A DNA stretch of 64,000 bases from Deltaproteobacteria bacterium. Lineage in GTDB: Bacteria > Bdellovibrionota_B > Oligoflexia > Oligoflexales > Bog-1112. Location of the stretch: contig JACPKR010000041.1 in NCBI GenBank assembly GCA_016186945.1, positions 10,115 to 74,114 of the forward strand, read 5' to 3'. Positions 8,676-17,321 of the stretch are shown here, in pieces (position 1 is the first letter of the stretch; every line of letters starts with the position of its first letter). A program made the translations under genes and the position numbers. Under the pieces are notes generated by a model. The model was not told where the DNA came from. It saw only the letters and a list, made by a program, of their open reading frames with translations, and made no database searches.

Positions 8676-10113
8676 GAACCCTCCATTCTTTTTCATTGTC
8701 GTTAATGACCCTTCTCATGAGATCAATGGCAAAATAGCTGCCTTGATGGGGAAGTATAAATTTAGGCAGCGCTGTGATTCCGCCGTTGAGAAAATGATAG
8801 GAATCGATACGTGACGATAACTTTGTGAAGTCTTCTTTGTTTGCAAAGATGTTGACGGCAGTCCACGCTTTGCGGTGGTTTTGTTTTAGACTTGTCCCGG
8901 CAATCTTAATCGCTTCGTCGATGGTGTCGAAGGGAATCAAGGCTAGGAGTGTTCCTGGAAATTCCGAGTAGAGGCAGGGTGAATTTTGCGGTACGCCTTT
9001 AAGGACCACAACGTCCATGCTGGTACCTTCGAAATTTCCACAGGCGATGCTTCCTCCCAACGTGGGCAGGTATTTTTCCAGTTGCTTGACTTCTGTTCCC
9101 TCCCATTGACCCAGGTCGGTTTCCATTGCGAGCGGATCGCCAGCCTTTAGTTGGGACGACAGCTCTTGCAAACGAGCCAGGAGTTCTTCATAGCAGGCTC
9201 TGTTGACAAGGACCGGGCAGTGGGAGAGGCAAAATTTACCGTTGCCGAGTCTAGCACCTTCCAGGAGAAGTCCTGCAGCATCATCAAGGTCAACGTCCGG
9301 TTGCACGATAGTGAGGGGGAGACCTTTTCCGTATTTGATCACTTTCTTGTCAAGGTGCCGCTGCTCTCCGAGTTCCACCTGCGCCATGAGTTCGACGAAT
9401 GTTTCATCGGAGCAGAACACGATGGTCTGGTCGACGTTTCGGATCAATTGTTTGTTGAGTGAGATTGTATCTTCGCCTTCAGACGGCCAACGCACCAGTT
9501 GGGCGTAGTCACCCAGGTTGTTTTCCACAAGAATGTCGAGGAGAAAATGTGTTGCGACGTCTCTCCAGCTCGGCCGTAGGATGACATGAGTTCCTGACAA
9601 TATAGTGTGGGCGAGCGCAGTTCCCGCTGGCGGGCCGTCCATTGTTGAGGAAAAGATCAGAGCACCCGTTCCATCTGACTTGTAACGGAGTTCGCTGAGA
9701 ACCTTGTCTCCGGCTTTTATATTTCGCTTAAAGGACGTATCCATGCCGAAAACAGCGTCGACGAACAATTCCAGTTCCTCTGTCGACTTTGCCAGGATAT
9801 CCATCATCCACGAGGCATCTTTTGCGACCAATCCCCTGAATTTTGCCAGCCCCCAGCAGACATGGGATCGGTAGTTTTTTGCATACTCCGAGAGCAAGAA
9901 TCTGGCGACTTCGATTCTTTCTTTAATAGGGGTCCGGCTCAGGCGCTCCTGTGCCTCGTCGGCAAAGCGCAGGGCTTTACGAAGTTGAGGAGCGCTTACA
10001 GAAGCGATAGGGATTTTGTCAATCTTGTCGATGGAGTCTATGGTTCTTGCTGAATTCTCAACATCGATTCGTTTCCCTGCAATATAGCAGGGTAGTTGTT
10101 CAATTAGTCCCAT
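8635..10113 (-). CDS. Aldehyde dehydrogenase superfamily protein, possibly acyl-CoA reductase
   Basis: A 492-residue ALDH-fold protein. An N-terminal NAD(P)-binding half is followed by the catalytic segment RLGNGKFCLSHC, with Cys about residue 295 in the place of the ALDH nucleophile. The usual Glu of ELGGK is not visible (region VIKYGKGLPL), which fits acyl-CoA or acyl-enzyme reductases better than hydrolytic ALDHs; this is an inference. The ATG at 10113 has GGGAGG nine bases before it, whereas the ATG at 10122 directly abuts that site. It overlaps the upstream methyltransferase-adenylase gene by ten bases, which suggests that it reduces a thioester or adenylate made by that enzyme. Confidence 0.75.
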   Translation of the reverse strand: MGLIEQLPCYIAGKRIDVENSARTIDSIDKIDKIPIASVSAPQLRKALRFADEAQERLSRTPIKERIEVARFLLSEYAKNYRSHVCWGLAKFRGLVAKDASWMMDILAKSTEELELFVDAVFGMDTSFKRNIKAGDKVLSELRYKSDGTGALIFSSTMDGPPAGTALAHTILSGTHVILRPSWRDVATHFLLDILVENNLGDYAQLVRWPSEGEDTISLNKQLIRNVDQTIVFCSDETFVELMAQVELGEQRHLDKKVIKYGKGLPLTIVQPDVDLDDAAGLLLEGARLGNGKFCLSHCPVLVNRACYEELLARLQELSSQLKAGDPLAMETDLGQWEGTEVKQLEKYLPTLGGSIACGNFEGTSMDVVVLKGVPQNSPCLYSEFPGTLLALIPFDTIDEAIKIAGTSLKQNHRKAWTAVNIFANKEDFTKLSSRIDSYHFLNGGITALPKFILPHQGSYFAIDLMRRVINDNEKEWRVHAGHLYHRGTPKA

Positions 10114-12248
10114 CGTTCGCATCCTCCCATGAGTTTGTCCAGATCGTTCGGTAAACGTGACGGGTTTAAAATTTTGGCCGTTTTAAGTCCGCACGGGCAT
10201 GGTTCTTCCGAGTACGTCGCTCTGTCTCCCACGATGTAGCGTAGGAGCTGTGTTCCTTCCGCAGGGCCGATGCCATCTTCCAGACTTGCTCCGATTCTCG
10301 ATGCGACCACCAGTCCCGATTCCCCCGAGCGGACGTGTTTACCAGAGTCATCCACGACTTCCAAAAAGATATGACCCTGGCAAAGGTGGAATCCAGCTGA
10401 ATCGTGTGAACACGAAATTCCTGTTGGTAAGGCTTCCGTCGAACCGTAGAGGTTGGCAATATATTCGACGCCTAATTCACGAAGTTCCTCAAGCAGGTCC
10501 TTGCCCAATGCTGTACTGGAGACAATCAGAGTTTTGATTCCGATACGGGGGATAAAGTCAGGGTCAACTGCCAGGAAGTCTTCCAGGCTTCCCCCCTTCC
10601 CGCTGCCACTGCGCGGAGTCAGGACCATAGCCTGAATCTTGAGCCGCTCCATTTCCGCGATGGATTCCTCTTCGTTGCTATTGAAATGCCGAGGAATGGG
10701 CGTAGCGCCCAGTAAGCGCATGATATCGTCGAAAGCGGGGCCGGAAACGTGACCTTGGTTGTAGCCGTTCCACACTCGCAAACCCTTCCAGCTTTTTCGC
10801 AGGGGCTTCATGTATCGGACCGCAGTTTCCATGGCAGCCGTCCAGTCTGGCTTTGTCCAAAACATCGGTGTGGGCACACCCGTTGTTCCCCCCGACCCAC
10901 GGACAAGATGGATCGGAGCGTCTTTCAGGCCGATCAAATCCTGCGGGTCGGTGAGGCGCAGTATCTGCTTGCCAATGGGAGGAAGGCTTTCAATGTCCTC
11001 CCTCGTGAGCCTGTCTCGTTTAAGAAGGCCCTCTGGTAGCCGTTTTTGCCAGAAATCACAATGTTCCGAGGCAAACAAGATCTGCTGTCGGTAAAGCTCG
11101 CAAAGCCATTTTTCCAAAATGTTGCGATCGTTTGTGTCCCAGTCGCGGGATAGGAAAGAAGTAGGCATCGAGTCTCCGGTTTTTTCAGTCGTTGGCATGA
11201 TGAACGGTTTCTTTTGGATCCCTGCACTCCGTGAAACCAATACCGTTGAAGGAGGAACAGGGGAATTTACAAGGAAGACCTCATGACCTATCGTTGCAAG
11301 AAGCTCCTCATACTCTCGAATGGAATAGACTCCGCCAGCCTCATTCTGAAGAAGCATGCTTAGACCAAAGATCAAACTGTAAGGGGGATAATTCCTTTTT
11401 TCATTCAAGCAATATTCATTGATCACAATGAGACTGGACGGATGGATATGCTTGCTTACTTTTTTAAGAAGGGTTTTAATTGTCTCCTTTGACTCTTGGT
11501 GGAGAAGATGGGACAGGATGACCACGTCAAAGGCTTCCTGCGGCCAGGGAGTGGTGAAAATATTCCCGTCAACCGTGTGGAAACGCTTTTCAACGTAGGC
11601 TTTCTGATTGAAAGTCCGAGCTTCCTCATTCACATGAGGCCAGTCTACCTGTACAACGCGAGCTTGCGGAAAGTATGCGAGAAAGGCTTCTCCAAAGACG
11701 CCAGAGCCGCCTCCCAAGTCAATCACGTTCCTGATCTCATTTTTGCCCCATGCGAGTGAACGGGCTACACTTTGAGCAACCTGCATACTAAACGGGCGAA
11801 TCGCGCGAACCAATTGCTTCCAGAACTCTGCTCCCGGTTCATCCGTGCGTTGACGGGCACGCGGGTGACCATCTTTTACTGTGTCAGTCAAAGTTAACCA
11901 GGTCTCTCTTCCCAGACGCCAGAGGATTTTAATGGCCTCTCCGACGTAAAGCGGGGAGCTGGGGACAAGGTACGTTTGAGCTGTTGGGGAATTTGAATAT
12001 TTTGATCCGTCAAAACTCACAAGATCGAGGGCGACCAGACCTCCTAGGATGCTTTCCATACTGCGTCGAGCAAGAGACAAGAGCTGCGAAATTTTTTCGA
12101 GATTCGCGTCCGGATGAGCAGCCAGTGTAGCAAAAATGCCCAAATCAATTGCTGACATGATGATGTGACTTTTTCGGTATCCTGCAGCGTTGAGAAGCAG
12201 GCTTGTAAGGTCGGCTTCCGCCTCTTGATTTTTTGAAGACGTGCTCAA
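10104..12248 (-). CDS. Fused O-methyltransferase and PaaK-like adenylate-forming ligase
   Basis: A 714-residue two-domain protein. Residues about 10-340 match the plant-type/antibiotic O-methyltransferase family: a helical dimerisation part, then SAM-binding VIDLGGGSGVFG (175-186) and VVQVDWP. Residues about 365-714 match phenylacetate-CoA ligase-like adenylating enzymes: RGSGGTTGVP (450-459), NLYGSTEALP, and a C-terminal PCPCGLKT like the ligase family's zinc/cap motif. It would activate a carboxylic acid with ATP, and the other domain would methylate a hydroxyl on the same or a related molecule. The start is a TTG with AAGGGA six bases upstream. It is the first gene of an operon with the ALDH-like gene and a two-component pair. 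The substrate cannot be read from sequence. Confidence 0.82.
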   Translation of the reverse strand: MSTSSKNQEAEADLTSLLLNAAGYRKSHIIMSAIDLGIFATLAAHPDANLEKISQLLSLARRSMESILGGLVALDLVSFDGSKYSNSPTAQTYLVPSSPLYVGEAIKILWRLGRETWLTLTDTVKDGHPRARQRTDEPGAEFWKQLVRAIRPFSMQVAQSVARSLAWGKNEIRNVIDLGGGSGVFGEAFLAYFPQARVVQVDWPHVNEEARTFNQKAYVEKRFHTVDGNIFTTPWPQEAFDVVILSHLLHQESKETIKTLLKKVSKHIHPSSLIVINEYCLNEKRNYPPYSLIFGLSMLLQNEAGGVYSIREYEELLATIGHEVFLVNSPVPPSTVLVSRSAGIQKKPFIMPTTEKTGDSMPTSFLSRDWDTNDRNILEKWLCELYRQQILFASEHCDFWQKRLPEGLLKRDRLTREDIESLPPIGKQILRLTDPQDLIGLKDAPIHLVRGSGGTTGVPTPMFWTKPDWTAAMETAVRYMKPLRKSWKGLRVWNGYNQGHVSGPAFDDIMRLLGATPIPRHFNSNEEESIAEMERLKIQAMVLTPRSGSGKGGSLEDFLAVDPDFIPRIGIKTLIVSSTALGKDLLEELRELGVEYIANLYGSTEALPTGISCSHDSAGFHLCQGHIFLEVVDDSGKHVRSGESGLVVASRIGASLEDGIGPAEGTQLLRYIVGDRATYSEEPCPCGLKTAKILNPSRLPNDLDKLMGGCERWD

Positions 12249-12364
12249 GGATAATCCCTTTTATGGGTAGTAGAGATTCGTCGGAAGAGTTTTTTTTAAG
12301 AACTTAGTCGGGAATATTGTACGCCTAGACTGCATACCTAGGCAAGGGGCTGTTTATGGCGTCG

Positions 12365-12470
12365 CTCTCCCAAGGAATTCTTGGAGGAACCAGCTGCGCA
12401 GTTTCCTCCAAACCACCTCCTTGCTGGAGGAAGGGGGAATGCCCTCCAAACCACCTCCTTGCCTCAAGTG
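12365..12470 (-). repeat. Family B repeat, rearranged copy
   Basis: It contains the core hairpin (TTGGAGGAACC...TTTCCTCC) followed by two AAACCACCTCCTTGC segments, and ends in CTCAAGTGG, a degenerate outer end. It lies in the gap between the glycosyltransferase stop and the start of the methyltransferase-ligase gene. The remaining bases of this gap (12249-12364) hold no gene that I can see. Confidence 0.7.
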
Positions 12471-14347
12471 GTGGGACGATACAGGGTCAGAAACCACCTG
12501 TGAACGGGGGTACAGGGAGTATCGGAGAGTGAAGAAACTCCGGTGGTGCTTGAAAAAAGAAAACCACCTTGCTTACAAGTTTGCAATCGCACCATACGAA
12601 CAGGAGTAAAGGAAGCGAAGTGAGGAGGAACTTCATTTGTGCTTATGAGCTGGAACTCACCTGCTTCTCGAATCTGGGCCAGGGATGATGCAAAGCTCAT
12701 GTTGAAGGTAAACTCAGAAGGTCGGGTGATTCCAGGCCACTGGTGAATGTTTGAGAACGGGTTGTAAACCCGTACCATGCTGGTGATCTGGTAGCTGTCA
12801 GCATACAAGGGAACATGTTCCTTGCGGCTCCATTCGGCAAGCTTGGTATAACCAGAACTTTCTTTCAGAATTCGGTCATTCGCAAGTGAAAGAAAGGGTT
12901 GGTGTGCATGAACGATCATTACCAGGAAGAGCACGAGGTTTGCCAGAAGCGCATAATAAATCGTCTTCTTGAAGTGTTCATAATAGAAAGCCAACAAGGG
13001 GGCGGCTGATAAAATGTACATTGCGGACCAGTTCGGCTCTACTCGAATAAAAAGGGACACAAGCGCAAAAAAGACAAGCGGGACCCAGCAAGCTGTTCTA
13101 AGCAAAGTCAAGGCTAGCGAAGGGGGTGGAGTGCTTTTCTTCTTTCTCCGAAACAGCCCCAGCAGCAGAGGGATCAGGAGAAAGCCTAGCATGGCCCCTT
13201 GACCGAGGATGAACTCACTGAGGCGTTGCACGATCTTAAAAATCCCAAGGTTTGAGAATGTCCGCCATTTATTAAGGACCGACGGTAAGTCTGGTTCCTT
13301 CTCCTTTTCACCTACATCTTGTTTCTTCACTTCATCTTGAAGAGCTTTCGCCAGGAGGTCTTCAGGACTCCCCTCCTCTGCAGTTTGGGGAAGAGGCAGC
13401 TTGCTGTTGTAATGCGGTAATTCAGAAGCCGTGAGACGTCCCATCTGAAAACGAAAGGTCTGCCAGTGGTTCTGTGCGTTCCAATAGAGGTTCGGGGAAA
13501 ATACAAGCAGGCAGACCAGCGCTCCCGCATAAGGCCACGGGGTTTTGAATGCCTCTCGATCTTTTTTCCACAGCATGATTGCGAATATCGGTCCAAGGAG
13601 AACCACGGTGTACTTGCTTAGAAGGCCTAAGCCGGTGACCAAACCTGCTGTTAGCCATCGGTAACGAGCAATCGTGAGTGCGACATAACATTCGTGTAAT
13701 GCAAGTAGCCAAAAGGTAATCACGAGCGCGTCCGGTGTTGCCAATGTGCCACCAATCAACCCTGCGATGTTGAACTTGAAGATAAGAAGGGCCAGAACCC
13801 ACTGAGCGATATTTAACTTCAGAATCCCGAAAAATCGCGAGGCTAGCAGCAGCGAGACAAGGCTTAGCAATAAGACCCCTGCCCGTGCGTTTAGAAATAT
13901 ATCTCCGTTTATCTGAGAAAGGCTCGTAAGAAGCGCCACACCCGGTGGATGGTCAAAGTAACCCCAGTCAAGAAACTGCCCCCATATCGCATAATAGGCT
14001 TCGTCAGTCGTGATAGGGACAAGCCATGACGCCATGAATCCAAGGCCGAGAGAGAAAATAAATAAGGTGCCTAGAAAAAAAAGTTTTGTTTGAGACTGAG
14101 GAAGCGAGCCTCCTTTTTGAAAGTTTCTATAGTATTTGAGAAAAAGAATTTGTGGAGAGTACCTTTTTTGAAAAATGGATCCCGCGGTCAAGCCGCGGGA
14201 TGACAAAGTTCCCCTCCACGCCTCCCTCCAAAAAACTTTAGATATTGAAGTTTTTGAAAAGGGGTTTGGGGAAATAACTTTTTTCAAAAAGTTTGTCCCC
14301 AAATTGATTATCTTGAATACTATAAAAGCGGATTTCGACCTTGCCAC
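12464..14347 (-). CDS. GT39/ArnT-like membrane glycosyltransferase with an in-frame family A repeat near its N-terminus
   Basis: Multi-pass GT-C glycosyltransferase that would transfer a sugar from a polyprenyl phosphate carrier at the periplasmic face of the inner membrane. After the first membrane segment comes the family signature VPITTDEAYYAIWG...GYFDHPPG, with the Asp-Glu pair expected to be catalytic, then about ten hydrophobic segments. The start is GTG at 14347 with AGAGGAG eight bases upstream, fourteen bases past the recD2 stop. Codons 9 to about 73 are a family A repeat that keeps the frame. The last 40 residues run into low-complexity sequence near a family B repeat. Protein or lipid acceptor unknown. 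Confidence 0.8.
   Translation of the reverse strand: MARSKSAFIVFKIINLGTNFLKKVISPNPFSKTSISKVFWREAWRGTLSSRGLTAGSIFQKRYSPQILFLKYYRNFQKGGSLPQSQTKLFFLGTLFIFSLGLGFMASWLVPITTDEAYYAIWGQFLDWGYFDHPPGVALLTSLSQINGDIFLNARAGVLLLSLVSLLLASRFFGILKLNIAQWVLALLIFKFNIAGLIGGTLATPDALVITFWLLALHECYVALTIARYRWLTAGLVTGLGLLSKYTVVLLGPIFAIMLWKKDREAFKTPWPYAGALVCLLVFSPNLYWNAQNHWQTFRFQMGRLTASELPHYNSKLPLPQTAEEGSPEDLLAKALQDEVKKQDVGEKEKEPDLPSVLNKWRTFSNLGIFKIVQRLSEFILGQGAMLGFLLIPLLLGLFRRKKKSTPPPSLALTLLRTACWVPLVFFALVSLFIRVEPNWSAMYILSAAPLLAFYYEHFKKTIYYALLANLVLFLVMIVHAHQPFLSLANDRILKESSGYTKLAEWSRKEHVPLYADSYQITSMVRVYNPFSNIHQWPGITRPSEFTFNMSFASSLAQIREAGEFQLISTNEVPPHFASFTPVRMVRLQTCKQGGFLFSSTTGVSSLSDTPCTPVHRWFLTLYRPTT
14128..14324 (+). 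repeat. Family A repeat (197 bp, with nested family D palindrome) inside a coding sequence
   Basis: A full family A copy, with a 30-bp GC-rich palindrome (14176-14205, TGGATCCCGCGG...) inserted in the loop of its first hairpin. Removing the element with one TA subtracts 195 bp, exactly 65 codons, which would restore a shorter N-terminus for the GT39 gene. It has no stop in the antisense reading frame used by that gene. Confidence 0.9.
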
Positions 14348-14360
14348 AAGCGGGTCTCCT

Positions 14361-16520
14361 CTAAGACGTTACCAGCAATTCCCTGAGCTTTGTCTGTCGT
14401 TGGTGGCTCCGTTGGTTTTGAACCGCCAGAGCAAAAGCTTTATAGGAGCCTACGAATATGGCTAGTTTCCTGGCCCTTGTCAGTGCGGTATAGACGAGGT
14501 TGCGTTCCAACATGACAAAGTGGGAGAGGGAAAGGGGGATCACGACGACGGGGAACTCACTTCCTTGCGATTTGTGGATGGTGATGGCGTAGGCAAGTTT
14601 TAAGTCACCACGTTGCTCACTATTGTATGTGACCAGGCGTTTGCCGAAGCGAACGATGAGTTTGCCTCCCTCGACGTTATTATGTTCTACATAGCCGATG
14701 TCACCGTTGAAGACAAAAAGTTCGTAGTTGTTGACTGTTTGGATAACTTTGTCATCTCTGCGGAACTCGGATTTGTTCCCCTGGCTTTCTCCATCACCCT
14801 TTGGTGGGTTGAGCAGATTCTGGAACAGCTCGTTGAGCTTGCCACAACCGAGGGGGCCTTTGTTCATGGGGGAGAGGATTTGCACGTCGGTCTTCGGGTT
14901 GTAGCCTGCATGGGGGAGACTGGTGCCGAGAAGTTCTTCAAGTGTGGCGAGTGTCTCTTCATCGCTCGCTGTTTTTATGAAATGGCAATCGCTCTGAGCC
15001 TCATTGGAAAAGGAGCAGGGTGCGCCATTATTGATTCTATGAGCTGTTTGGATGATCTGGGAACCGGCAGCTTGGCGAAAAATTTCTGTAAGCTTGGTGA
15101 AGGGGATGCGTTCCGAGTGGATCATATCTTTGAGCACATTTCCTGGGCCGACGGGGGGCAGTTGGTCCTGGTCTCCTATGAAGATGAGTTGGGATCTATC
15201 GCGTACAGCGCGTAGAAGGCTATTCGCAAGCCTGACGTCCAACATGGAGGCTTCGTCAACGATGATAACTTGCGCGGTAAGCGGGTTTGTCTCGTTTTTT
15301 TGAAAACCTGTCGGGGGAAGGGGTGACCATTCCAGTAGACGGTGGATCGTTTTCGCCTTCATGGAACTGACTTCCGAAAGGCGTTGCGCTGCTCGTCCCG
15401 TTGGTGCGGCAAGCAAAATGTCTCTCCCCATAGCGCGAAGCAGGTGGATGATGGCGTTAGCGGTTGTCGTCTTTCCGACTCCTGGTCCTCCGGTAAGGAT
15501 AAAGACTTTCGAACTTACTGCGTTAAGAACGGCATTCTGCTGAGATGGGGACAGTTCGATCTGACTTTTTTCACAGAAACGGTGCAGCCATGCTGTGATA
15601 CGTTGGCGCACGTCCGGTTCTTTGGGGTTGTGTCCCTGGAAAGGTGCGGAGGCAATTTGGCTCAAGTAACTTGCCGCTTCTTTTTCCGCCAGAAAAAGTT
15701 CTCTCGTGAAGAGTTCTTCCTGATCGTGATCGGTTATTAGGAGGTCTTGTCGCAGGAGAAAATCGAGGGCTTCGTCAATCTTTTCGTGATCGTCGATTTC
15801 CAGTTGGCCTGCCAGATTCTGAATGAGCTGGTGTTTTGTCTGAAAGCAGTGCCCGAAATCTTCCGCCTGCTGGAGAAGGAAAATAATGCCGTGTTCGATG
15901 CGCTGGGGTGCGTCTTTTGCAATGCCTAGCTCTCGCGCGATCTGGTCGGCGCGCACAAAACCGAAGCCTTTGATCTGGCGGATCAAACAGTAGGGATTGG
16001 CAGAAATAACGTCGACAGTATCGTTACCAAAGTTAGCGATCATTTTCTGGGCCGACCGGTATGTGATACCGTGATTAATGAGAAACATCATCGCTTCTGA
16101 ATGTTTTTTCTTCTCAGCCCAGGCATGGATCAGTTTGTTGGCGGTTCTTTTGCCAAGCTTGGGGACAGTCTTCAATTTCTGGGGGGTCTCATTCAAAATG
16201 CTCACGAGGTCCATACCCAGGTGTTTGACGACCCTTTCGGCTGTTTTTTGTCCTATCCCCTTGAATAGGCCGCAGGAAAGGTAATGTATGAGTGCATCTT
16301 CATCCGATGGAAGCACAGAAACTGCACGGCTTACGACTAAACGCTTTCCGAACTTTGGATGGTCCCCCCATTTTCCAAAGGCCATTATGGTCTCGCCAGG
16401 GTGCGTATCTCCCAAATAACCAGTAACGGTAACCGCATTGCCTTTTTCGCCTTGGCATTGCAGTACCGACCACCCGTTGTTTTCGTCCCTGTAAGTTGTG
16501 CGAGTGATTTGAAGCTTCAC
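14361..16520 (-). CDS. recD2: RecD-like DNA helicase RecD2
   Basis: 5'-3' superfamily 1 helicase in DNA repair that works without RecBC. The translation starts with the N-terminal OB-like segment and tandem helix-hairpin-helix region (SCGLFKGIGQKTAERVVK, TVPKLGKRTANKL, IKGFGFVRADQIA). Then come Walker A LTGGPGVGKTT, Walker B IIVDEASMLD, GDQDQLPPVGPG, AITIHKSQGSEFP and YTALTRARK. The frame is open further up to 16715, but that part is a family B repeat. GTG at 16520 with GAGGT four bases upstream gives 719 residues, the usual RecD2 length, so I prefer it. The GT39 gene starts 14 bases after its stop. Confidence 0.9.
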   Translation of the reverse strand: MKLQITRTTYRDENNGWSVLQCQGEKGNAVTVTGYLGDTHPGETIMAFGKWGDHPKFGKRLVVSRAVSVLPSDEDALIHYLSCGLFKGIGQKTAERVVKHLGMDLVSILNETPQKLKTVPKLGKRTANKLIHAWAEKKKHSEAMMFLINHGITYRSAQKMIANFGNDTVDVISANPYCLIRQIKGFGFVRADQIARELGIAKDAPQRIEHGIIFLLQQAEDFGHCFQTKHQLIQNLAGQLEIDDHEKIDEALDFLLRQDLLITDHDQEELFTRELFLAEKEAASYLSQIASAPFQGHNPKEPDVRQRITAWLHRFCEKSQIELSPSQQNAVLNAVSSKVFILTGGPGVGKTTTANAIIHLLRAMGRDILLAAPTGRAAQRLSEVSSMKAKTIHRLLEWSPLPPTGFQKNETNPLTAQVIIVDEASMLDVRLANSLLRAVRDRSQLIFIGDQDQLPPVGPGNVLKDMIHSERIPFTKLTEIFRQAAGSQIIQTAHRINNGAPCSFSNEAQSDCHFIKTASDEETLATLEELLGTSLPHAGYNPKTDVQILSPMNKGPLGCGKLNELFQNLLNPPKGDGESQGNKSEFRRDDKVIQTVNNYELFVFNGDIGYVEHNNVEGGKLIVRFGKRLVTYNSEQRGDLKLAYAITIHKSQGSEFPVVVIPLSLSHFVMLERNLVYTALTRARKLAIFVGSYKAFALAVQNQRSHQRQTKLRELLVTS

Positions 16521-16897
16521 CTGTACCTCATGCTGAGGCAAGGCGTCGTGTTGAGAGTGAGAGAAGCCACTTGGGGCAAGGAGGTGGTTTGGAGGAAACT
16601 GCGCAGCTGGTTCCTCCAAGAAATCCCTTGGGGGAGCGACGGTTCCCTCGCCCCCCCAACCCCCCCTCTCCCTATTTGCCCCAAGTGGAATATTATAATA
16701 AGCTGTAAAGATCATTGCTGATTACTCCGATAATCAAATTTGAGTCAAGGGAGGCGGGAAAAGAAGACGGAATGAGGAAAATTACCCCTCGACGCCTTGT
16801 CTTTCCCAAATTCGGTTTTACATTATTTCAGAGTCGGATAAAAGAAAGGAGGAATCATCGTCGACCGTTGTTGAACCAACCCAAGCAAGGAGATCGT
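16521..16897. other. 377-bp intergenic region between recD2 and hpf
   Basis: It holds a complete family B element (16567-16688) and about 200 bases of leader to hpf. Both neighbouring frames stay open into it, but its upper part codes only for repeat-derived peptides. I see no RNA gene. Confidence 0.6.
16567..16688 (-). repeat. Family B repeat with intact inner terminal repeats
   Basis: The ends are perfect 13-bp inverted repeats, CCACTTGGGGCAA and TTGCCCCAAGTGG. Inside are the GGAGGAA/TTCCTCC hairpin around CTGCGCAG and a second arm of C-runs (CCCTTGGGGGAGCGACGG...). The 12-bp outer extension GTAATGCGTAAG seen in other copies is missing. Confidence 0.85.
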
Positions 16898-17320
16898 ATG
16901 AACTGTAGGTTTTCCTTCAAGCATGTGAAGCGTTCCCAAACATTGATCGATTATTCAGAGCCGAAAATCCTCGCGAAAATTGAAAAGTATGCGACTAAGC
17001 CAATAGATGTACATGTTACTGTCACACAGCAGGGGATCAACTACGATGTGCGGTGTCATGTCAAAGGCGGAGACGGTTTTAGCTTCCAACTCGAAGCGGA
17101 AAATACCGATTTACACACCGCCATCGACATGATGCTCCACAAAATGGAGGGTCAGTTAAAAAAGCAAAAGGACAAAATCAAGCACCATAAAACCCCAGAA
17201 CGATCGAACTTCAAGCACCTTCGCGTTGTTGAAGAAGAAGAGGAAGATTGGGATGCGGTTCCCATCGACGCTGAGGAGCTTCTTAAGTTAGAAAGGGCGA
17301 AAGTTCGTTCCGGAAGCTAA
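16898..17320 (+). CDS. hpf: Ribosome hibernation-promoting factor (HPF/RaiA family)
   Basis: Binds the 30S decoding region in stationary phase and blocks or dimerises ribosomes. The 140-residue product has the beta-alpha fold pattern of the family: FSFKHVKRSQTLIDYSEPK, VHVTVTQQGINYDVRCHVKG, TDLHTAIDMMLHKMEGQLKKQKDK and then a charged tail with RVVEEEEEDWDAVPIDAEE. ATG at 16898 is chosen because AAGGAG lies just upstream; the frame is open further up. No long-form dimerisation domain. Its stop is one base from the end of the convergent permease gene. Confidence 0.88.
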   Translation: MNCRFSFKHVKRSQTLIDYSEPKILAKIEKYATKPIDVHVTVTQQGINYDVRCHVKGGDGFSFQLEAENTDLHTAIDMMLHKMEGQLKKQKDKIKHHKTPERSNFKHLRVVEEEEEDWDAVPIDAEELLKLERAKVRSGS

Positions 17321-17321
17321 A

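Noticed and set aside
14613-15215. 200-residue plus-strand frame
   Set aside because: Antisense to the recD2 helicase motifs, no family pattern.
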